In this document: positions 16,030 to 25,870 of the stretch, piece after piece
How the letters are laid out: every line of letters starts with the position of its first letter
How positions within the stretch are numbered: the first letter of the stretch is position 1
Assembly: GCF_000622365.1 (NCBI RefSeq)
Contig: NZ_JASC01000014.1
Span: 744,001-808,000 of the forward strand
Source of the DNA: Sulfitobacter noctilucae
GTDB lineage: Bacteria > Pseudomonadota > Alphaproteobacteria > Rhodobacterales > Rhodobacteraceae
Length of the DNA stretch: 64,000 nt
Direction: 5' to 3'
Translations under genes and position numbers: made by a program
The notes under the pieces: generated by a model
Databases searched by the model: none
Seen by the model: only the letters and a program-made list of their open reading frames with translations
What the model was told of the DNA's origin: nothing

Positions 16030-17370
16030 TTACGCCAGCATCGTCATCGGTGCCTCAAGGTTGTCCTTGATCGCATTCAGCAATTCGGCCCCCACTGCGC
16101 CATCAATCACGCGGTGATCGACAGAAAGCGTGACGGACATCACGGTTGCAACAGAAAGTTCGCCATCCTTGCCGACGATTGGCTTTTTGACCCCGGCACC
16201 CACCGCCAGGATGGCGCCGTGCGGCGGATTGATCACGGCATCAAAGTTGTCGATCCCGAACATCCCCAGATTGGAGATGGCAAAGCTGCCGCCCTGATAC
16301 TCGTGCGGCGCGAGCTTGCGATCACGTGCGCGGGTGGCGAGGTCTTTCATCTCGGCGGAGAGGGCCGACAACGATTTCATCTCCGCATCTTTCAGTACGG
16401 GCGTGAACAATCCGCCCTCAATGGCAACAGCCACGGCCACATCCGATGGCTTGAGCTTCAACGTACGGTCTCCGGCCCAGACAGAATTGGCATCGGGCAC
16501 CTGTTGGAGCGCCAAGGCGCAGGCTTTGATGATGAAGTCATTGACCGACAATTTCACACCACGCGGCTCAAGCTGTTTGTTCAACTGCGAACGGAAAGCC
16601 ATCAGCGCGTCGAGTTGAATATCGCGGCGCAGATAGAAATGGGGCACGGTCTGTTTTGCTTCGGTCAGGCGCGCAGCGATGGTCTTGCGCATCCCGTCGA
16701 GCTTGATTTCCTCGTACTCGCGGCCTTCGTACATCTTGACAATGGTGTCTGTTGCCGGACCGGCTGGCGCAGCAGCCTTGGCCGCATCGCTGGCCGGTGC
16801 CGCCGCAGTAGCGCTTTTCTTTGGCGCGTCCGTCTTGGACAGCCCTTCCACGTCAGCCTTGATAATACGCCCATGCGGGCCTGAACCCTTGACCTGTGAC
16901 AGATCAAGACCCTTGTCCGCTGCAATCCGCCTTGCGAGCGGGGTGGCGAAGATCCGCGACCCGTCAGCGGCAGACGGAGCAGCGGGTGCCGGCGTCGCAT
17001 CTGTTTCGCCGCGTCCATAGCCCGACGCTGGCGCGGTCTGATCAGATGCTTCCGCCGGAGCCGCATTCGAGGGTGCCTCGGCCTTACCGTCAGATTCAGC
17101 CGTCTCTCCGATATCATCGGCGCTTTCGCCTTCTTCCAGCAGCACGGCGATGGCAGCGTTTACTTTCACGCCTTCGGTCCCTTCGGCGACGAGGATCTTG
17201 CCGATCACACCTTCGTCCACGGCCTCGAACTCCATCGTGGCCTTATCGGTTTCGATCTCGCACATCACATCGCCGGAGCTGACGGTATCGCCTTCCTTGA
17301 CCAACCATTTGGCCAAAGTGCCTTCTTCCATCGTGGGCGAGAGGGCGGGCATGAGGATTTCTGTAGGCAT
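16030..17370 (-). CDS. pdhC: Pyruvate dehydrogenase E2, dihydrolipoyl acetyltransferase
   Basis: E2 core of the pyruvate dehydrogenase complex (446 residues), which moves the acetyl group from the E1 site to CoA. Domains in order: one lipoyl domain (1-80, lipoylated Lys43 in ETDKATMEF), an Ala/Pro/Glu linker, a peripheral-subunit-binding domain (about 138-175, [19 protein letters not shown]), a second linker, and the catalytic acetyltransferase domain ending in SVDHRVIDG with His419 and Asp423. It lies 12 bp downstream of pdhB and is the last gene of pdhABC. One lipoyl domain here plus one on E1-beta is typical of alphaproteobacteria. Confidence 0.97.
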   Translation of the reverse strand: MPTEILMPALSPTMEEGTLAKWLVKEGDTVSSGDVMCEIETDKATMEFEAVDEGVIGKILVAEGTEGVKVNAAIAVLLEEGESADDIGETAESDGKAEAPSNAAPAEASDQTAPASGYGRGETDATPAPAAPSAADGSRIFATPLARRIAADKGLDLSQVKGSGPHGRIIKADVEGLSKTDAPKKSATAAAPASDAAKAAAPAGPATDTIVKMYEGREYEEIKLDGMRKTIAARLTEAKQTVPHFYLRRDIQLDALMAFRSQLNKQLEPRGVKLSVNDFIIKACALALQQVPDANSVWAGDRTLKLKPSDVAVAVAIEGGLFTPVLKDAEMKSLSALSAEMKDLATRARDRKLAPHEYQGGSFAISNLGMFGIDNFDAVINPPHGAILAVGAGVKKPIVGKDGELSVATVMSVTLSVDHRVIDGAVGAELLNAIKDNLEAPMTMLA

Positions 17371-17382
17371 TCTGTCCGCTCC

Positions 17383-18756
17383 TTATTTGTAGGTGACTTT
17401 TTTCACAGCTTCGATCACTTCATCGACCGTCAGCAGCGCGTGTTTTTCAAGGTTCGCCGCATAGGGCATCGGCACATCCTTGCCCGTGATATTGATCACC
17501 GGCGCGTCCAGATAGTCGAACGCCTCCTGCATCACCACGCTTGAGATATAGTTGCCTACCGACCCTTGTGGCCAGCCTTCCTCGACGGTGATCAGACGGT
17601 TGGTCTTTTTGACCGACTTGATGAAAGCGGGTGTGTCCATCGGGCGCAAAGTGCGCAGATCGATGACTTCGGCGTTGATCCCGTCTTCGGCCAACTTCTC
17701 TGCGGCTTGCAAGGCATAGCTCATCCCGATGCCGAAGCTGACGATGGTGACATCATCGCCTTCGCGCCAAATGCGCGCCTTGCCAAACGGCACCGTATAG
17801 TCATCAAGTTCCGGCACATCGAAACTGCGACCATAGAGAATTTCATTCTCAAGGAAGATCACCGGATTGGGATCGCGGATCGCTGTTTTCATCAGGCCTT
17901 TATAGTCAGAAGCGGAGTAGGGCATTGCGACCTTCAGACCCGGTATCTGCATGTACCATGCAGCGTAGTCCTGAGAATGCTGCGCGCCCACGCGGGCGGC
18001 GGCACCGTTGGGACCCCGGAATACCATGGGCGCACCCATCTGACCCCCAGACATATAAAGCGTCTTGGCCGCAGAGTTGATGATATGGTCAATCGCCTGC
18101 ATGGCGAAGTTGAAGGTCATGAATTCCACGATAGGGCGCAAGCCGCCAAAAGCCGCACCCACACCGATGCCGGCAAATCCGTGTTCGGTGATCGGCGTGT
18201 CAATCACCCGCTTGGGGCCGAACTCATCCAGCATCCCTTGGGAGATCTTGTAGGCTCCTTGATACTCGGCCACTTCTTCGCCCATCAAGAACACGCTTTC
18301 GTCGCGGCGCATTTCTTCCGACATCCCGTCGCGCAACGCCTCGCGGACCGTTTGTTGCTTCAGAGTTGTCCCTTCGGGCCAATCGGGGCTTACGTCAGGC
18401 TCCGGATGGCTCATTCCGGCGGCGGGGGCTGTCTCGGACGACTGCTCCTTGTCGGCAGGGACGGGGGCAGAGGCGGGTTCCGACTTGGCCGTGTCGATAT
18501 CATCGGCACTTTCGCCTTCTTCAAGCAGCACCGCGATGGCGGTGTTTACTTTGACGCCTTCGGTGCCTTCAGCGATCAGGATCTTGCCCATCACACCTTC
18601 GTCCACGGCTTCGAACTCCATCGTCGCCTTGTCTGTTTCAATCTCGGCCATGATGTCACCGGAGGACACGGTATCGCCCTCCTTGACCAGCCATTTGGCC
18701 AGCGTGCCTTCTTCCATCGTGGGGCTCAGGGCGGGCATGAGAATTTCAGTAGCCAT
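17383..18756 (-). CDS. pdhB: Pyruvate dehydrogenase E1 beta with N-terminal lipoyl domain
   Basis: E1-beta subunit (457 residues), which with E1-alpha decarboxylates pyruvate using thiamine diphosphate. Residues 1-80 are an extra lipoyl domain with Lys43 in ETDKATMEF; the E1-beta fold starts near 130 ([34 protein letters not shown]) and ends with a transketolase C-terminal domain ([18 protein letters not shown] [13 protein letters not shown]). The lipoyl domain is almost identical to that of the neighbouring E2, differing at only a handful of positions in about 87. This lipoylated E1-beta is a known trait of alphaproteobacteria. Only 3 bp separates it from pdhA. Confidence 0.96.
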   Translation of the reverse strand: MATEILMPALSPTMEEGTLAKWLVKEGDTVSSGDIMAEIETDKATMEFEAVDEGVMGKILIAEGTEGVKVNTAIAVLLEEGESADDIDTAKSEPASAPVPADKEQSSETAPAAGMSHPEPDVSPDWPEGTTLKQQTVREALRDGMSEEMRRDESVFLMGEEVAEYQGAYKISQGMLDEFGPKRVIDTPITEHGFAGIGVGAAFGGLRPIVEFMTFNFAMQAIDHIINSAAKTLYMSGGQMGAPMVFRGPNGAAARVGAQHSQDYAAWYMQIPGLKVAMPYSASDYKGLMKTAIRDPNPVIFLENEILYGRSFDVPELDDYTVPFGKARIWREGDDVTIVSFGIGMSYALQAAEKLAEDGINAEVIDLRTLRPMDTPAFIKSVKKTNRLITVEEGWPQGSVGNYISSVVMQEAFDYLDAPVINITGKDVPMPYAANLEKHALLTVDEVIEAVKKVTYK

Positions 18757-18759
18757 TGT

Positions 18760-19770
18760 TCAAGCCTCCTGCGGAACTTCGGTTGCGTAGATATCGGTCC
18801 ACAATTCGTCGAGATGCGGCTCGGGGCTTTCCTTGGCGAATTCGGCGCTGTCGTTGACGACCTTCTTGATCTCTTTGTCGATGGCTTTCAGATCATCCTC
18901 AGTCGCGTGTTTGCCGGTCAGCAACATGTTGCGCACAGCCTCGATCGGGTCACGCTCGTCGCGCATCTTCTGCACCTCCTCGCGGGTCCGGTACTTGGCC
19001 GGGTCCGACATCGAATGCCCTCGATAGCGATATGTTTTGATCTCCAGAATATAGGGACCGTTGCCCGCACGACAGTGGGCCACGGCCTTTTCGCCCGCTT
19101 CCTTGACGGCCAGCACATCCATGCCGTCAACTTCTTCGCCTTCGATGCCGTAAGCCGCACCGCGCTCCCAATAGCTGGTCGAATGGGTGGAACGCTGGGT
19201 CGAGGTACCCATGGCGTACTGGTTGTTCTCAATCACAAAAATACAGGGCAGGTCCCAAATTTCTGCCATGTTGTAGGCCTCATAGACCTGACCCTGGTTC
19301 GCCGCGCCATCGCCGAAATAAGTGAAAGTCACATTGTCGTTGCCGTTGTACTTATCAGCAAACGCGAGGCCCGCACCCAGCGGCACCTGCGCCGCAACAA
19401 TGCCGTGACCGCCATAGAAATGCTTCTCTTTCGAGAACATATGCATGGAGCCGCCCTTGCCCTTGGAGTATCCACCCTCGCGGCCCGTCAGCTCGGCCAT
19501 GACCCCGTTGGGGTCCATGCCGCAGGCCAGCATGTGACCGTGATCGCGGTATGATGTGATGCGCTTGTCGCCTTCCTTCGCAGCGGCTTCGAGCCCGACG
19601 ACAACGGCTTCCTGTCCGATGTAAAGGTGACAGAAACCGCCAATCAGACCCATGCCATAAAGCTGTCCTGCCTTCTCCTCGAACCGCCGGATCAGCAGCA
19701 TGTCTTTGTAGTAGGCTTTCAGCTCATCTGCCGACACATTTGGCTTCTTGGTGGATTTCTTCGCCGCCAT
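18760..19770 (-). CDS. pdhA: Pyruvate dehydrogenase E1 alpha
   Basis: E1-alpha subunit (336 residues) that binds thiamine diphosphate for pyruvate decarboxylation. The cofactor motif GDG (153-155, YFGDGAANQGQ) through NN (182-183, IENNQYAMGTS) is complete, and the conserved YRYRGHSMSDP region is present. ATG at 19770 is preceded by a strong GGGAGGGA; an open frame reaches 19965 but has no ribosome binding site and crosses the promoter region. This is the first gene of pdhABC. A palindrome (19802-19819) lies 31 nt before the start and is shared with lpdA, which encodes E3. Confidence 0.97.
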   Translation of the reverse strand: MAAKKSTKKPNVSADELKAYYKDMLLIRRFEEKAGQLYGMGLIGGFCHLYIGQEAVVVGLEAAAKEGDKRITSYRDHGHMLACGMDPNGVMAELTGREGGYSKGKGGSMHMFSKEKHFYGGHGIVAAQVPLGAGLAFADKYNGNDNVTFTYFGDGAANQGQVYEAYNMAEIWDLPCIFVIENNQYAMGTSTQRSTHSTSYWERGAAYGIEGEEVDGMDVLAVKEAGEKAVAHCRAGNGPYILEIKTYRYRGHSMSDPAKYRTREEVQKMRDERDPIEAVRNMLLTGKHATEDDLKAIDKEIKKVVNDSAEFAKESPEPHLDELWTDIYATEVPQEA

Positions 19771-19801
19771 GTGGCGTCCCTCCCTCAGTGCATTGCACAA
19801 A

Positions 19802-19819
19802 TAGTTTAGCGTTAAACTA
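19802..19819 (-). promoter_or_regulatory. Palindromic operator upstream of pdhA, shared with lpdA
   Basis: TAGTTTA (19802-19808), four bases, then TAAACTA (19813-19819). Read on the minus strand, 16 of 19 bases (TTAGTTTAACGCTAAACTA) match the lpdA element at 32996-33013, and both end exactly 31 nt before the start codon. The remainder of the gap 19820-20071 shows no gene and no clear promoter by eye. Confidence 0.6.
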
Positions 19820-20071
19820 ATACCTACCGGATTCGCGCGAAGATTGGTAGGGGGCAAACGCTTGCGATTGTCTTGGCCCTTGTACCGGCGGCGCTTGACC
19901 GCCGCTTCCCACAACCTTGTGTGATCTAACGTTCTAAGTGAAGGCGTTGTATCGACAAAGCGCAAGAAGCCTTAGACATTTTGATTTGAAAACAACCGTC
20001 GAATACGAACGATCGTGGGGCAGAGATCGGTCCAAGTTGGCAGCTCGACTTTGCTGTTACCGTTCAGAGCT

Positions 20072-20365
20072 TTACCGAATGACGATCTCATCCGTGCGCA
20101 CCATGCCAAGCACACTGCGGGCACGTTCGTCGAGCAGATCAAGATCAAGATAATCGTCTGACATGCGTTTGGTCAGGTTTTCCATCTCGGCCACCTCGGC
20201 CCGCACCTGTGCCAACTGGTTGCGAAGGTCTTGGCTCTCCGCCACGATCTCGGCCCGGCGGAACAGGCCAAAGTCACCCTGCACAGCGGCAAAAGTGAAA
20301 TAGAGGCTCAACGCGAAAGCAATCGCGAAAAAGATCAATGTGCCGAAGGGCGGTGTGCGGGTCAT
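20072..20365 (-). CDS. ftsB: Septum formation initiator FtsB/DivIC-like
   Basis: Bitopic division protein of 97 residues. A short cytoplasmic N-terminus is followed by one membrane span (about 8-27, GTLIFFAIAFALSLYFTFAAV), a coiled coil (about 38-66, RRAEIVAESQDLRNQLAQVRAEVAEMENLTKRM) and the family's C-terminal DLLDERARSVLGMVRTDEIVI. FtsB forms a complex with FtsL and FtsQ at the septum. ATG 20365 is chosen; a 13-residue extension to 20404 lacks support. It lies between pgk and pdhABC on the same strand, an order I recall as common in this group. Confidence 0.9.
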   Translation of the reverse strand: MTRTPPFGTLIFFAIAFALSLYFTFAAVQGDFGLFRRAEIVAESQDLRNQLAQVRAEVAEMENLTKRMSDDYLDLDLLDERARSVLGMVRTDEIVIR

Positions 20366-20485
20366 CTGGTCTGCCTCGATCGTCTCTTGGTGGACGTAAC
20401 ACAACTATGACACAGGCGATTCGCGATGTGAATCCCCTACGTCCCAGAACCCGTAGTTTTTAATCGAATTGAGGCGGTCAGTGCC

Positions 20486-21688
20486 CTATAGAGGGCGCCC
20501 TTCAAGCGCAGCCACGCCGGGCAAGGTTTTGCCCTCCATCCATTCCAGAAATGCGCCGCCAGCGGTGGAGATATAGGTGAAGTCATCGGCAGCGCCCGCT
20601 TTGTTCAGCGCGGCTACCGTATCCCCGCCCCCTGCGACAGAGGTCAGCACACCGTCGCGGGTGCGCTCTGCGGCGATCTGCGCCGCCGCAACGGTGGCCG
20701 TATCAAAGGGAGAGATTTCAAACGCGCCAAGGGGGCCATTCCAGATCAGAGTCTTCAAACCTTGAAAGGCCGCGCGAACGGTTTCGACGCTTTTCGGCCC
20801 TGCATCCAACACCATCTGGTCGGCCTTCAGTCGGGCATCCGGGCCCAATTGCTGTACCTCATGCGCGGCCCCTTCCGCAAATTCACGCGCCACCAGCCCG
20901 TCTTCGGGCAGGATCACGCGGCAGCCGGATCGGTTTGCCTGAGCCAGAATGTCCTGCGCCGTTGTGTAATAATCCAGCTCTTGCAGCGAGGCACCCAGTT
21001 TGGCACCCATCGCGCCCAGAAAGGTATTCGCCATGCCGCCACCGATCACCAGAAGATCAAGCCGGGTCACGAGGTTTTCAAGGAGTGCGATCTTGGTCGA
21101 TACCTTCGCACCACCCACCACGGCGCCGACAGGCCGCTCGGGTTTGGCCAAAGCGGCCTCAAGCGCGCGCAGTTCCGCTTGCATCAGGCGCCCTGCGCAG
21201 GCGGGCATCAGCCTTGCTATGGCCTCGGTTGAGGCATGCGCACGGTGTGCGGCAGAAAACGCATCGTTACAGTAGATATCACCAAGCGCTGCAAGTCTGC
21301 GGGCAAAATCGGCATCATTCGCCTCTTCCCCCGGATAAAACCGGATATTCTCCAAAAGCAGCACATCGGCATCGAGGGCCTCTTGCGTCAGGTTCTCGGC
21401 CCCCTCCAGCGTCTCGATCATCACAACATTGCAATCCAGCGCCGCAGTCAGCGCAGGCAACACCTGTCCAAGGCTCATCTCAAGGTTCACCTTGCCCTTG
21501 GGCCGCCCGAAATGGGCAATCAGCATCGGCTTGCCGCCTTTCTGCAGGATGTCGCGTACGGTTGGTACAATCCGTTCGATCCGCGTCGCGTCTGTCACGC
21601 GGCCATTTTCGACAGGCACATTGATGTCCACGCGGACCAGCACGCGTTTGCCTGCAAGATCCATATCATCCAGTGATTTCCAGCCCAT
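20486..21688 (-). CDS. pgk: Phosphoglycerate kinase
   Basis: Phosphoglycerate kinase (400 residues) interconverts 1,3-bisphosphoglycerate plus ADP and 3-phosphoglycerate plus ATP in glycolysis and gluconeogenesis. Signatures: [14 protein letters not shown] near the N-terminus, [51 protein letters not shown] and the C-terminal [13 protein letters not shown] with [15 protein letters not shown]. The start at 21688 ([17 protein letters not shown]) gives the usual length; the upstream open frame to 22201 overlaps the divergent cyclophilin gene and is rejected. Gap genes lie elsewhere in the window (48720 and 50089). Confidence 0.97.
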   Translation of the reverse strand: MGWKSLDDMDLAGKRVLVRVDINVPVENGRVTDATRIERIVPTVRDILQKGGKPMLIAHFGRPKGKVNLEMSLGQVLPALTAALDCNVVMIETLEGAENLTQEALDADVLLLENIRFYPGEEANDADFARRLAALGDIYCNDAFSAAHRAHASTEAIARLMPACAGRLMQAELRALEAALAKPERPVGAVVGGAKVSTKIALLENLVTRLDLLVIGGGMANTFLGAMGAKLGASLQELDYYTTAQDILAQANRSGCRVILPEDGLVAREFAEGAAHEVQQLGPDARLKADQMVLDAGPKSVETVRAAFQGLKTLIWNGPLGAFEISPFDTATVAAAQIAAERTRDGVLTSVAGGGDTVAALNKAGAADDFTYISTAGGAFLEWMEGKTLPGVAALEGRPL

Positions 21689-21811
21689 CGCGCGTCTCCC
21701 GTAATTGTGTAGGTGGTGTTTTGCCTTTCTGGCGCTCTTGGTCAATGCACATGCTTGGCAATCTGGGTCAACGGGCCTAGGTAGAGGCAAATAAGTTAAA
21801 AGGAGCACGGC

Positions 21812-22318
21812 ATGGCCGAGATCAAAGACCCCGAAAACACGATCCTGATGGAGCTGAAGGGTGGCACTGTGACCATCGAACTGCTGCCCGATGTGGCCCC
21901 CAAGCATACCGCCCGGATGAAAGAGCTCGCGCGTGCAGGTAAATACGACAACGTCTGTTTCCACCGCGTGATCGACGGTTTCATGGCCCAGACAGGCGAT
22001 GTGGAGCATGGCAACATGGAAGGCGACTTCAATCTGCGTATGGCAGGCACGGGCGGCTCCGATCTGGGCAATGTGCCGGCCGAATTCTCCAAGGTGCCCC
22101 ATGCGCGTGGTTCCTTGGGTGCGGCACGCTCGGCCAATCCGGATTCGGCCAACAGCCAGTTCTTCATCAACTTCAAAGATAATGATTTCCTGAACGGCCA
22201 ATATACCGTTTACGGTCAGGTCACATCAGGCATGGAACATGTCGATGCCATCGCAAAAGGCGAGCCACCCGCCGAGCCGGATCGCATGATCAGCGTTAAG
22301 GTCGCCGCGGATGTTTAA
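21812..22318 (+). CDS. ppiB: Cytosolic cyclophilin-type peptidyl-prolyl isomerase
   Basis: Cyclophilin of 168 residues that catalyses cis-trans isomerisation of prolyl bonds. Core motifs are [48 protein letters not shown] and the closing [18 protein letters not shown]. There is no signal peptide, so it acts in the cytosol. AAAAGGAG precedes ATG 21812. It overlaps the next gene, a periplasmic paralogue, by 8 bp; the pair is coupled. Confidence 0.95.
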   Translation: MAEIKDPENTILMELKGGTVTIELLPDVAPKHTARMKELARAGKYDNVCFHRVIDGFMAQTGDVEHGNMEGDFNLRMAGTGGSDLGNVPAEFSKVPHARGSLGAARSANPDSANSQFFINFKDNDFLNGQYTVYGQVTSGMEHVDAIAKGEPPAEPDRMISVKVAADV

Positions 22319-22868
22319 GACATCAGTGACAACCGCGCTTTTCGCGGCACTTATCGGCACGCAGGCTTTGGCAGCCGGTCTTGAGATCAATGTCGAAGGC
22401 GAAGCCAACGGGACAATCAAGATCGACCTGTTGGAAGATGTCGCCCCTGCGCATGTCGAACAGATCACAACCTTGGCAGAGCAAGGGGCCTATGATGGCG
22501 TCGTGTTCCACCGGGTAATCGATGGTTTCATGGCTCAGACCGGCGATGTGCAGTTCGGCAAAATGGGCGACGATATGCGCCGCGCGGGTACGGGCGGTTC
22601 CGACCTTCCCGACCTCGCAGCGGAGTTCTCGGACATTCCTTACGAGCAAGGCGTTGTCGGCATGGCCCGCAGCCAGAACCCGAATTCTGCCAACAGCCAG
22701 TTCTTTATCATGTTCGGCCCGGCGGCTTCCCTGAACGGTCAGTACACCGTGGTAGGACGTGTGACCGAAGGACAGGACGTGGTTGACGCGATCAAGCGCG
22801 GAACCGGCGGCAACGGTGCCGTTATCGGTGCGCCAGACGTGATGACCTCGGTCACAGTGACGGAGTAG
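22311..22868 (+). CDS. ppiA: Periplasmic cyclophilin-type peptidyl-prolyl isomerase
   Basis: Cyclophilin of 185 residues with an N-terminal signal peptide (about 1-21, SVTTALFAALIGTQALAA), so it acts in the periplasm. The fold motifs are [52 protein letters not shown] and GRVTEGQDVVDAIKRG. Closely similar to the upstream cytosolic paralogue and overlapping it by 8 bp, so the two likely arose by tandem duplication followed by gain of a signal peptide. A clear terminator follows at 22898. Confidence 0.95.
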   Translation: MFKTSVTTALFAALIGTQALAAGLEINVEGEANGTIKIDLLEDVAPAHVEQITTLAEQGAYDGVVFHRVIDGFMAQTGDVQFGKMGDDMRRAGTGGSDLPDLAAEFSDIPYEQGVVGMARSQNPNSANSQFFIMFGPAASLNGQYTVVGRVTEGQDVVDAIKRGTGGNGAVIGAPDVMTSVTVTE

Positions 22869-22897
22869 GGGATAACCCCAACCGACGGACGAGAACC

Positions 22898-22928
22898 AAA
22901 AGGGCGTGCCGCGGGGCGCGCCCTTTTT
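22898..22928 (+). terminator. Intrinsic terminator after ppiA
   Basis: GGGCGTGCC (22902-22910) pairs with GGCGCGCCC (22915-22923), one G-U pair, flanked by AAAA and TTTTT (22924-22928). Confidence 0.85.
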
Positions 22929-22962
22929 CTCTTGTCTGCAGGTGGCACGCGGCTGTAGCGCA

Positions 22963-22998
22963 AAGAAAAAGGCACTGCGCCATCCGGTGCAGTGCCTT
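22963..22998 (-). terminator. Intrinsic terminator of the bactofilin gene
   Basis: On the minus strand AAGGCACTGC (22998-22989) and GCAGTGCCTT (22978-22969) form a 10-bp stem, followed by a U-tract (complement of the A-run 22963-22970). It faces the ppiA terminator. Confidence 0.85.
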
Positions 22999-23024
22999 CC
23001 TAATTAACGTCGTGCTGTCGGCTC

Positions 23025-23543
23025 TTACTCGGCAGCAGGGTTCGCTTTGGGCGCTGGCGAAGACTTTGCACCGGGGTTCAGCGGATCGTCCTGACGCTGT
23101 ACGGAGCCTTCGAAATGCGCGCCGGATTCGATCGCGATTGTCTTGTGGATGATGTCGCCTTCAACACGCGCAGTCGAGGTCAGACGCACTTTCAAGCCAC
23201 GCACACGACCTACGATGCGGCCATTGATCACGACATCATCGGCGATCACTTCACCCTTGGTGGTCGCCGTTTCGCCGATGGTCAGCAGATGGGCACGAAT
23301 GTCGCCCTCGACAGTGCCTTCAACCTGAATATCGCCGGTTGTCTTCATATTACCGGTCACATGCAGATCAGCAGAGAGCAAAGAGGCGGGCGGCTTGGCC
23401 TTCGGCGCGGAAGCTTTGAACTCGCTCGGTTTGGACTGCTGGGCAGTCTGTGGCGCAGGAGAGCTCGAAGGTGTGGACGTCGTGGCACGTGCTTCGCCGT
23501 CCTTACTGGGTGCGGGATCGTTGATTTTGCTTTTAGAAAACAT
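23025..23543 (-). CDS. Bactofilin
   Basis: Polymer-forming cytoskeletal protein of 172 residues. The N-terminal 50 residues are a disordered Ser/Pro/Ala/Lys-rich tail, then the bactofilin beta-helix core (about 52-150) with SLLSADLHVTGNMKTTGDIQVEGTVEGDIRAHLLTIG-type turns, KGEVIADDVVINGRIVGRVRG and VEGDIIHKTIAIESGAHFEGSV, and a short Pro/Ala C-terminal tail. Bactofilins form membrane-associated filaments that localise cell-wall enzymes. The gene follows, and overlaps by 11 bp, a membrane-bound M23 peptidase gene, a conserved functional pair. Its own terminator is at 22963-22998. Confidence 0.92.
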   Translation of the reverse strand: MFSKSKINDPAPSKDGEARATTSTPSSSPAPQTAQQSKPSEFKASAPKAKPPASLLSADLHVTGNMKTTGDIQVEGTVEGDIRAHLLTIGETATTKGEVIADDVVINGRIVGRVRGLKVRLTSTARVEGDIIHKTIAIESGAHFEGSVQRQDDPLNPGAKSSPAPKANPAAE

Positions 23544-24861
23544 CGTTTGCTGCCTTGATATAGATCATCGGGTTTACAGCCTTACCACCTACACGCACTT
23601 CATAGTGCAGGTGAACGCCGGTTACTCGTCCAGAGGCTCCCATATCACCAATTTGCTGACCGCGCGAGACCCTTTGTCCGACTTTTACACGCAGCCGTGA
23701 CATGTGCGCATATCGCGTTTCGATGCCGAATTCATGCTGTATTTTGACCAACCTACCATATCCGGACTGCCAGCCCGAATGGGTCACAACACCGTCCGCT
23801 GTGGCATAAAGCGGTGTGCCCAAACCGGCGGCAAAATCGACGCCAGAATGCATCCGGCGACCACCTGTTTTTGGGTCGCGACGAAAGCCGAACTTGGAGG
23901 TGAACCGGAAAGCAGATTTCACAGGGTTCGCAAAAGGCGCTTTCTGTGCCGCGATGCGGTAGAGGTTCAAACGGTCCATCTGGTTCAACAGGCGGTTGGC
24001 CCGCAGCGTATCGGCGCTTGGTGCTTCACCACGCGTGGTAAAGGACAGCGGTGCCAGTGGTCCGCCCTGACCAGAATAGCCACGGCGTACGGTTTCAAGG
24101 ATACGGTCGGTCGGCATGCCAGCGCTGCGGAACATCTTGTCCAATGGCGCAACAGACACGGTCATCGCCTCTTCAAGCTGGCGGAAAATTGTATCGTTCT
24201 GATCCCGCATCAAAGCAATTTCCTGCGTCATGCGGTCTGCTTGCAACAGCGCTTCTTGTGCTTCGGCGACAACCTGGTCGCGCTCCTTGGCGGTCCGCTC
24301 AAGCGCTTGGGCCAGAAAATCAATCGGTGCGGAGTTTGCCGCGGTCTGCACGGTAGTAGCGCCGCCTTCTTCCAGCGACCCTTCAAGGCTTGCCAGCTGG
24401 TCACGTGCCGCCTCGCGGTCCTGCATCGTTTCGCGCAGCGTGCTTTGAATAACGTCGATCCCGGTTTCCAGCTCACGGCGATGTGTCTCGGACTGCAACA
24501 GCTCGGATTGCATGATCGAAATCTGCTTGAGCGCGACGTTGAACCGCTCCTGCGCCGCAAGCGCCTCGGACGCGCGGATGTCGCGCTGCGAGGACAGATC
24601 GTTCAACCGGGCCTGATAGGTGCGCTGGTCGCGTTTGGCTTGTTCGCGAAAGTTGCCGGACCCGATGCTGTCCATCAAGATCACGGCAGTGGCGATAATG
24701 GACCAGGCAACCAAAAGAGCGCTGCCTGCAAAAGCCACCAACTGGGTGCCGGGGCGCAAACGGATAAAGCGGGTGTCGTTGTCAGATTTCAGGAATACAC
24801 GGCGTTCGGGAAAGTAAGTCTCCAATATAGAATGGATTTTTATACCGAGCCGTGTACGCAT
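23533..24861 (-). CDS. Membrane-anchored M23 metallopeptidase (DUF5930/LytM)
   Basis: Protein of 442 residues with a single membrane segment (about 41-64, VAFAGSALLVAWSIIATAVIL), a periplasmic coiled-coil region (about 75-215) and a C-terminal M23 LytM/peptidase domain (about 315-430). The zinc-binding pattern is present: HSGVDFAAGLGTPLYATADG (first His and Asp) and HLHYEVRV (HxH). It cuts peptidoglycan crosslinks or activates amidases in the periplasm. ATG 24861 (MRTRLGIKIHS) is preferred over the upstream ATG at 24912, which adds 17 residues without family support. It is upstream of, and overlaps by 11 bp, the bactofilin gene; the bactofilin may place it at specific cell sites. Confidence 0.92.
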   Translation of the reverse strand: MRTRLGIKIHSILETYFPERRVFLKSDNDTRFIRLRPGTQLVAFAGSALLVAWSIIATAVILMDSIGSGNFREQAKRDQRTYQARLNDLSSQRDIRASEALAAQERFNVALKQISIMQSELLQSETHRRELETGIDVIQSTLRETMQDREAARDQLASLEGSLEEGGATTVQTAANSAPIDFLAQALERTAKERDQVVAEAQEALLQADRMTQEIALMRDQNDTIFRQLEEAMTVSVAPLDKMFRSAGMPTDRILETVRRGYSGQGGPLAPLSFTTRGEAPSADTLRANRLLNQMDRLNLYRIAAQKAPFANPVKSAFRFTSKFGFRRDPKTGGRRMHSGVDFAAGLGTPLYATADGVVTHSGWQSGYGRLVKIQHEFGIETRYAHMSRLRVKVGQRVSRGQQIGDMGASGRVTGVHLHYEVRVGGKAVNPMIYIKAANDVF

Positions 24862-25066
24862 GTTGTCGATCCTTGGTCTGTCCCAACGTAGCCACGGTTT
24901 CCCCGCCGCCATTTTTCATTGATGGCTGTCTATCCAGTGGGGGCAGGTGGGGCAAGTCTGTTGACCCAAGCCGCTACGTCAAATCAGCGGAATGATGCAA
25001 ACTGGCAAAAATCCGCCGATACCAGTGACTTGGGTTGCGTGCTTCACACTACAACCTGTGCGGAAC

Positions 25067-25870
25067 TCAGGCTGTCAGGGGCCAGTAGAAGTCCGGCGGG
25101 ATGCCCGCTTCGGCGCGTTTCTCTTCATTGAACGGCGGCTTCAACGCCCCGTGAAAGTACTGGCGCACCAGCGCGTGAAACCGCTCTTTGGGGTCTTGAT
25201 CATGCCTGCCGCACAGAAAGTGGAACCATTTGCTGCCGTAGGCCACATGGGCCACTTCCTCCCCATAGATCGTTTCAAGCGCTTTCACCGCGCTGTCTTG
25301 CTTGGCCTGTTTGAACAGCTTGATCATGCCTGGTGTCACATCCAGCCCGCGGGCTTCAAGGACCATTGGCACCACGGCCAATCGCCCCATCAGATCGTCC
25401 ACCGTATCTTCGGCAGCGCGCCACATGCCGGCATGGGCTGGCAGGGCACCGTAGTAACTGCCGCGTTCCTCAAGACAATCAGCCATCAGGTTGAAATGTT
25501 TGGATTCTTCATCCGCAGCCTTGACCCAGTCATCATAGAATCCCATCGGCATCGGGGTGTCGGTGAACCGTGCAACAACATCCCAATGCAGATCAACCGC
25601 ATTCAATTCGATATGCGCGACAGCATGCAAAAGGGCGATGCGACCTTCCGGCGTGCCGGGCTTGCGACTGGGCACATCACGCGGGCTCAGCAGCTCCGGT
25701 TTTGCGGGGCGTGCGGGGTGTAGCGGCGGCGCGGCAGAGCCGATCTCTGGCGTTTCGCCCCCGGCGCGCGCCGCTTGCCACTCGGCTGCATAGCGGCGCG
25801 ACAGGGCAGTCTTTTCCCGTCCGTCCGCACAGCGCAGCACCGCTTCCGCCATTTGCGCAAGCGGGATCAT
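25067..25870 (-). CDS. DUF455 ferritin-like protein
   Basis: DUF455 protein of 267 residues with a ferritin-like four-helix bundle. Potential di-iron ligands are seen in HAVAHIELNAVDLHWD (Glu and His), KAADEESKHFNLM (Glu and His), VLEARGLDVTP and GEEVAHVAYG. Members are related to the tRNA hydroxylase MiaE family, but the substrate is not established. The upstream gene bcp overlaps it by 4 bp (25867-25870), so the two are co-translated and may share a role in oxidant or metal handling; that link is inference. Confidence 0.85.
   Translation of the reverse strand: MIPLAQMAEAVLRCADGREKTALSRRYAAEWQAARAGGETPEIGSAAPPLHPARPAKPELLSPRDVPSRKPGTPEGRIALLHAVAHIELNAVDLHWDVVARFTDTPMPMGFYDDWVKAADEESKHFNLMADCLEERGSYYGALPAHAGMWRAAEDTVDDLMGRLAVVPMVLEARGLDVTPGMIKLFKQAKQDSAVKALETIYGEEVAHVAYGSKWFHFLCGRHDQDPKERFHALVRQYFHGALKPPFNEEKRAEAGIPPDFYWPLTA

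Noticed and set aside
17566..19554. A 662-codon open frame on the + strand across pdhA and pdhB
   Set aside because: It is antisense to well-recognised E1 subunits, with His-rich and Gly/Arg-rich composition and no domain; long antisense frames are common in GC-rich coding DNA.
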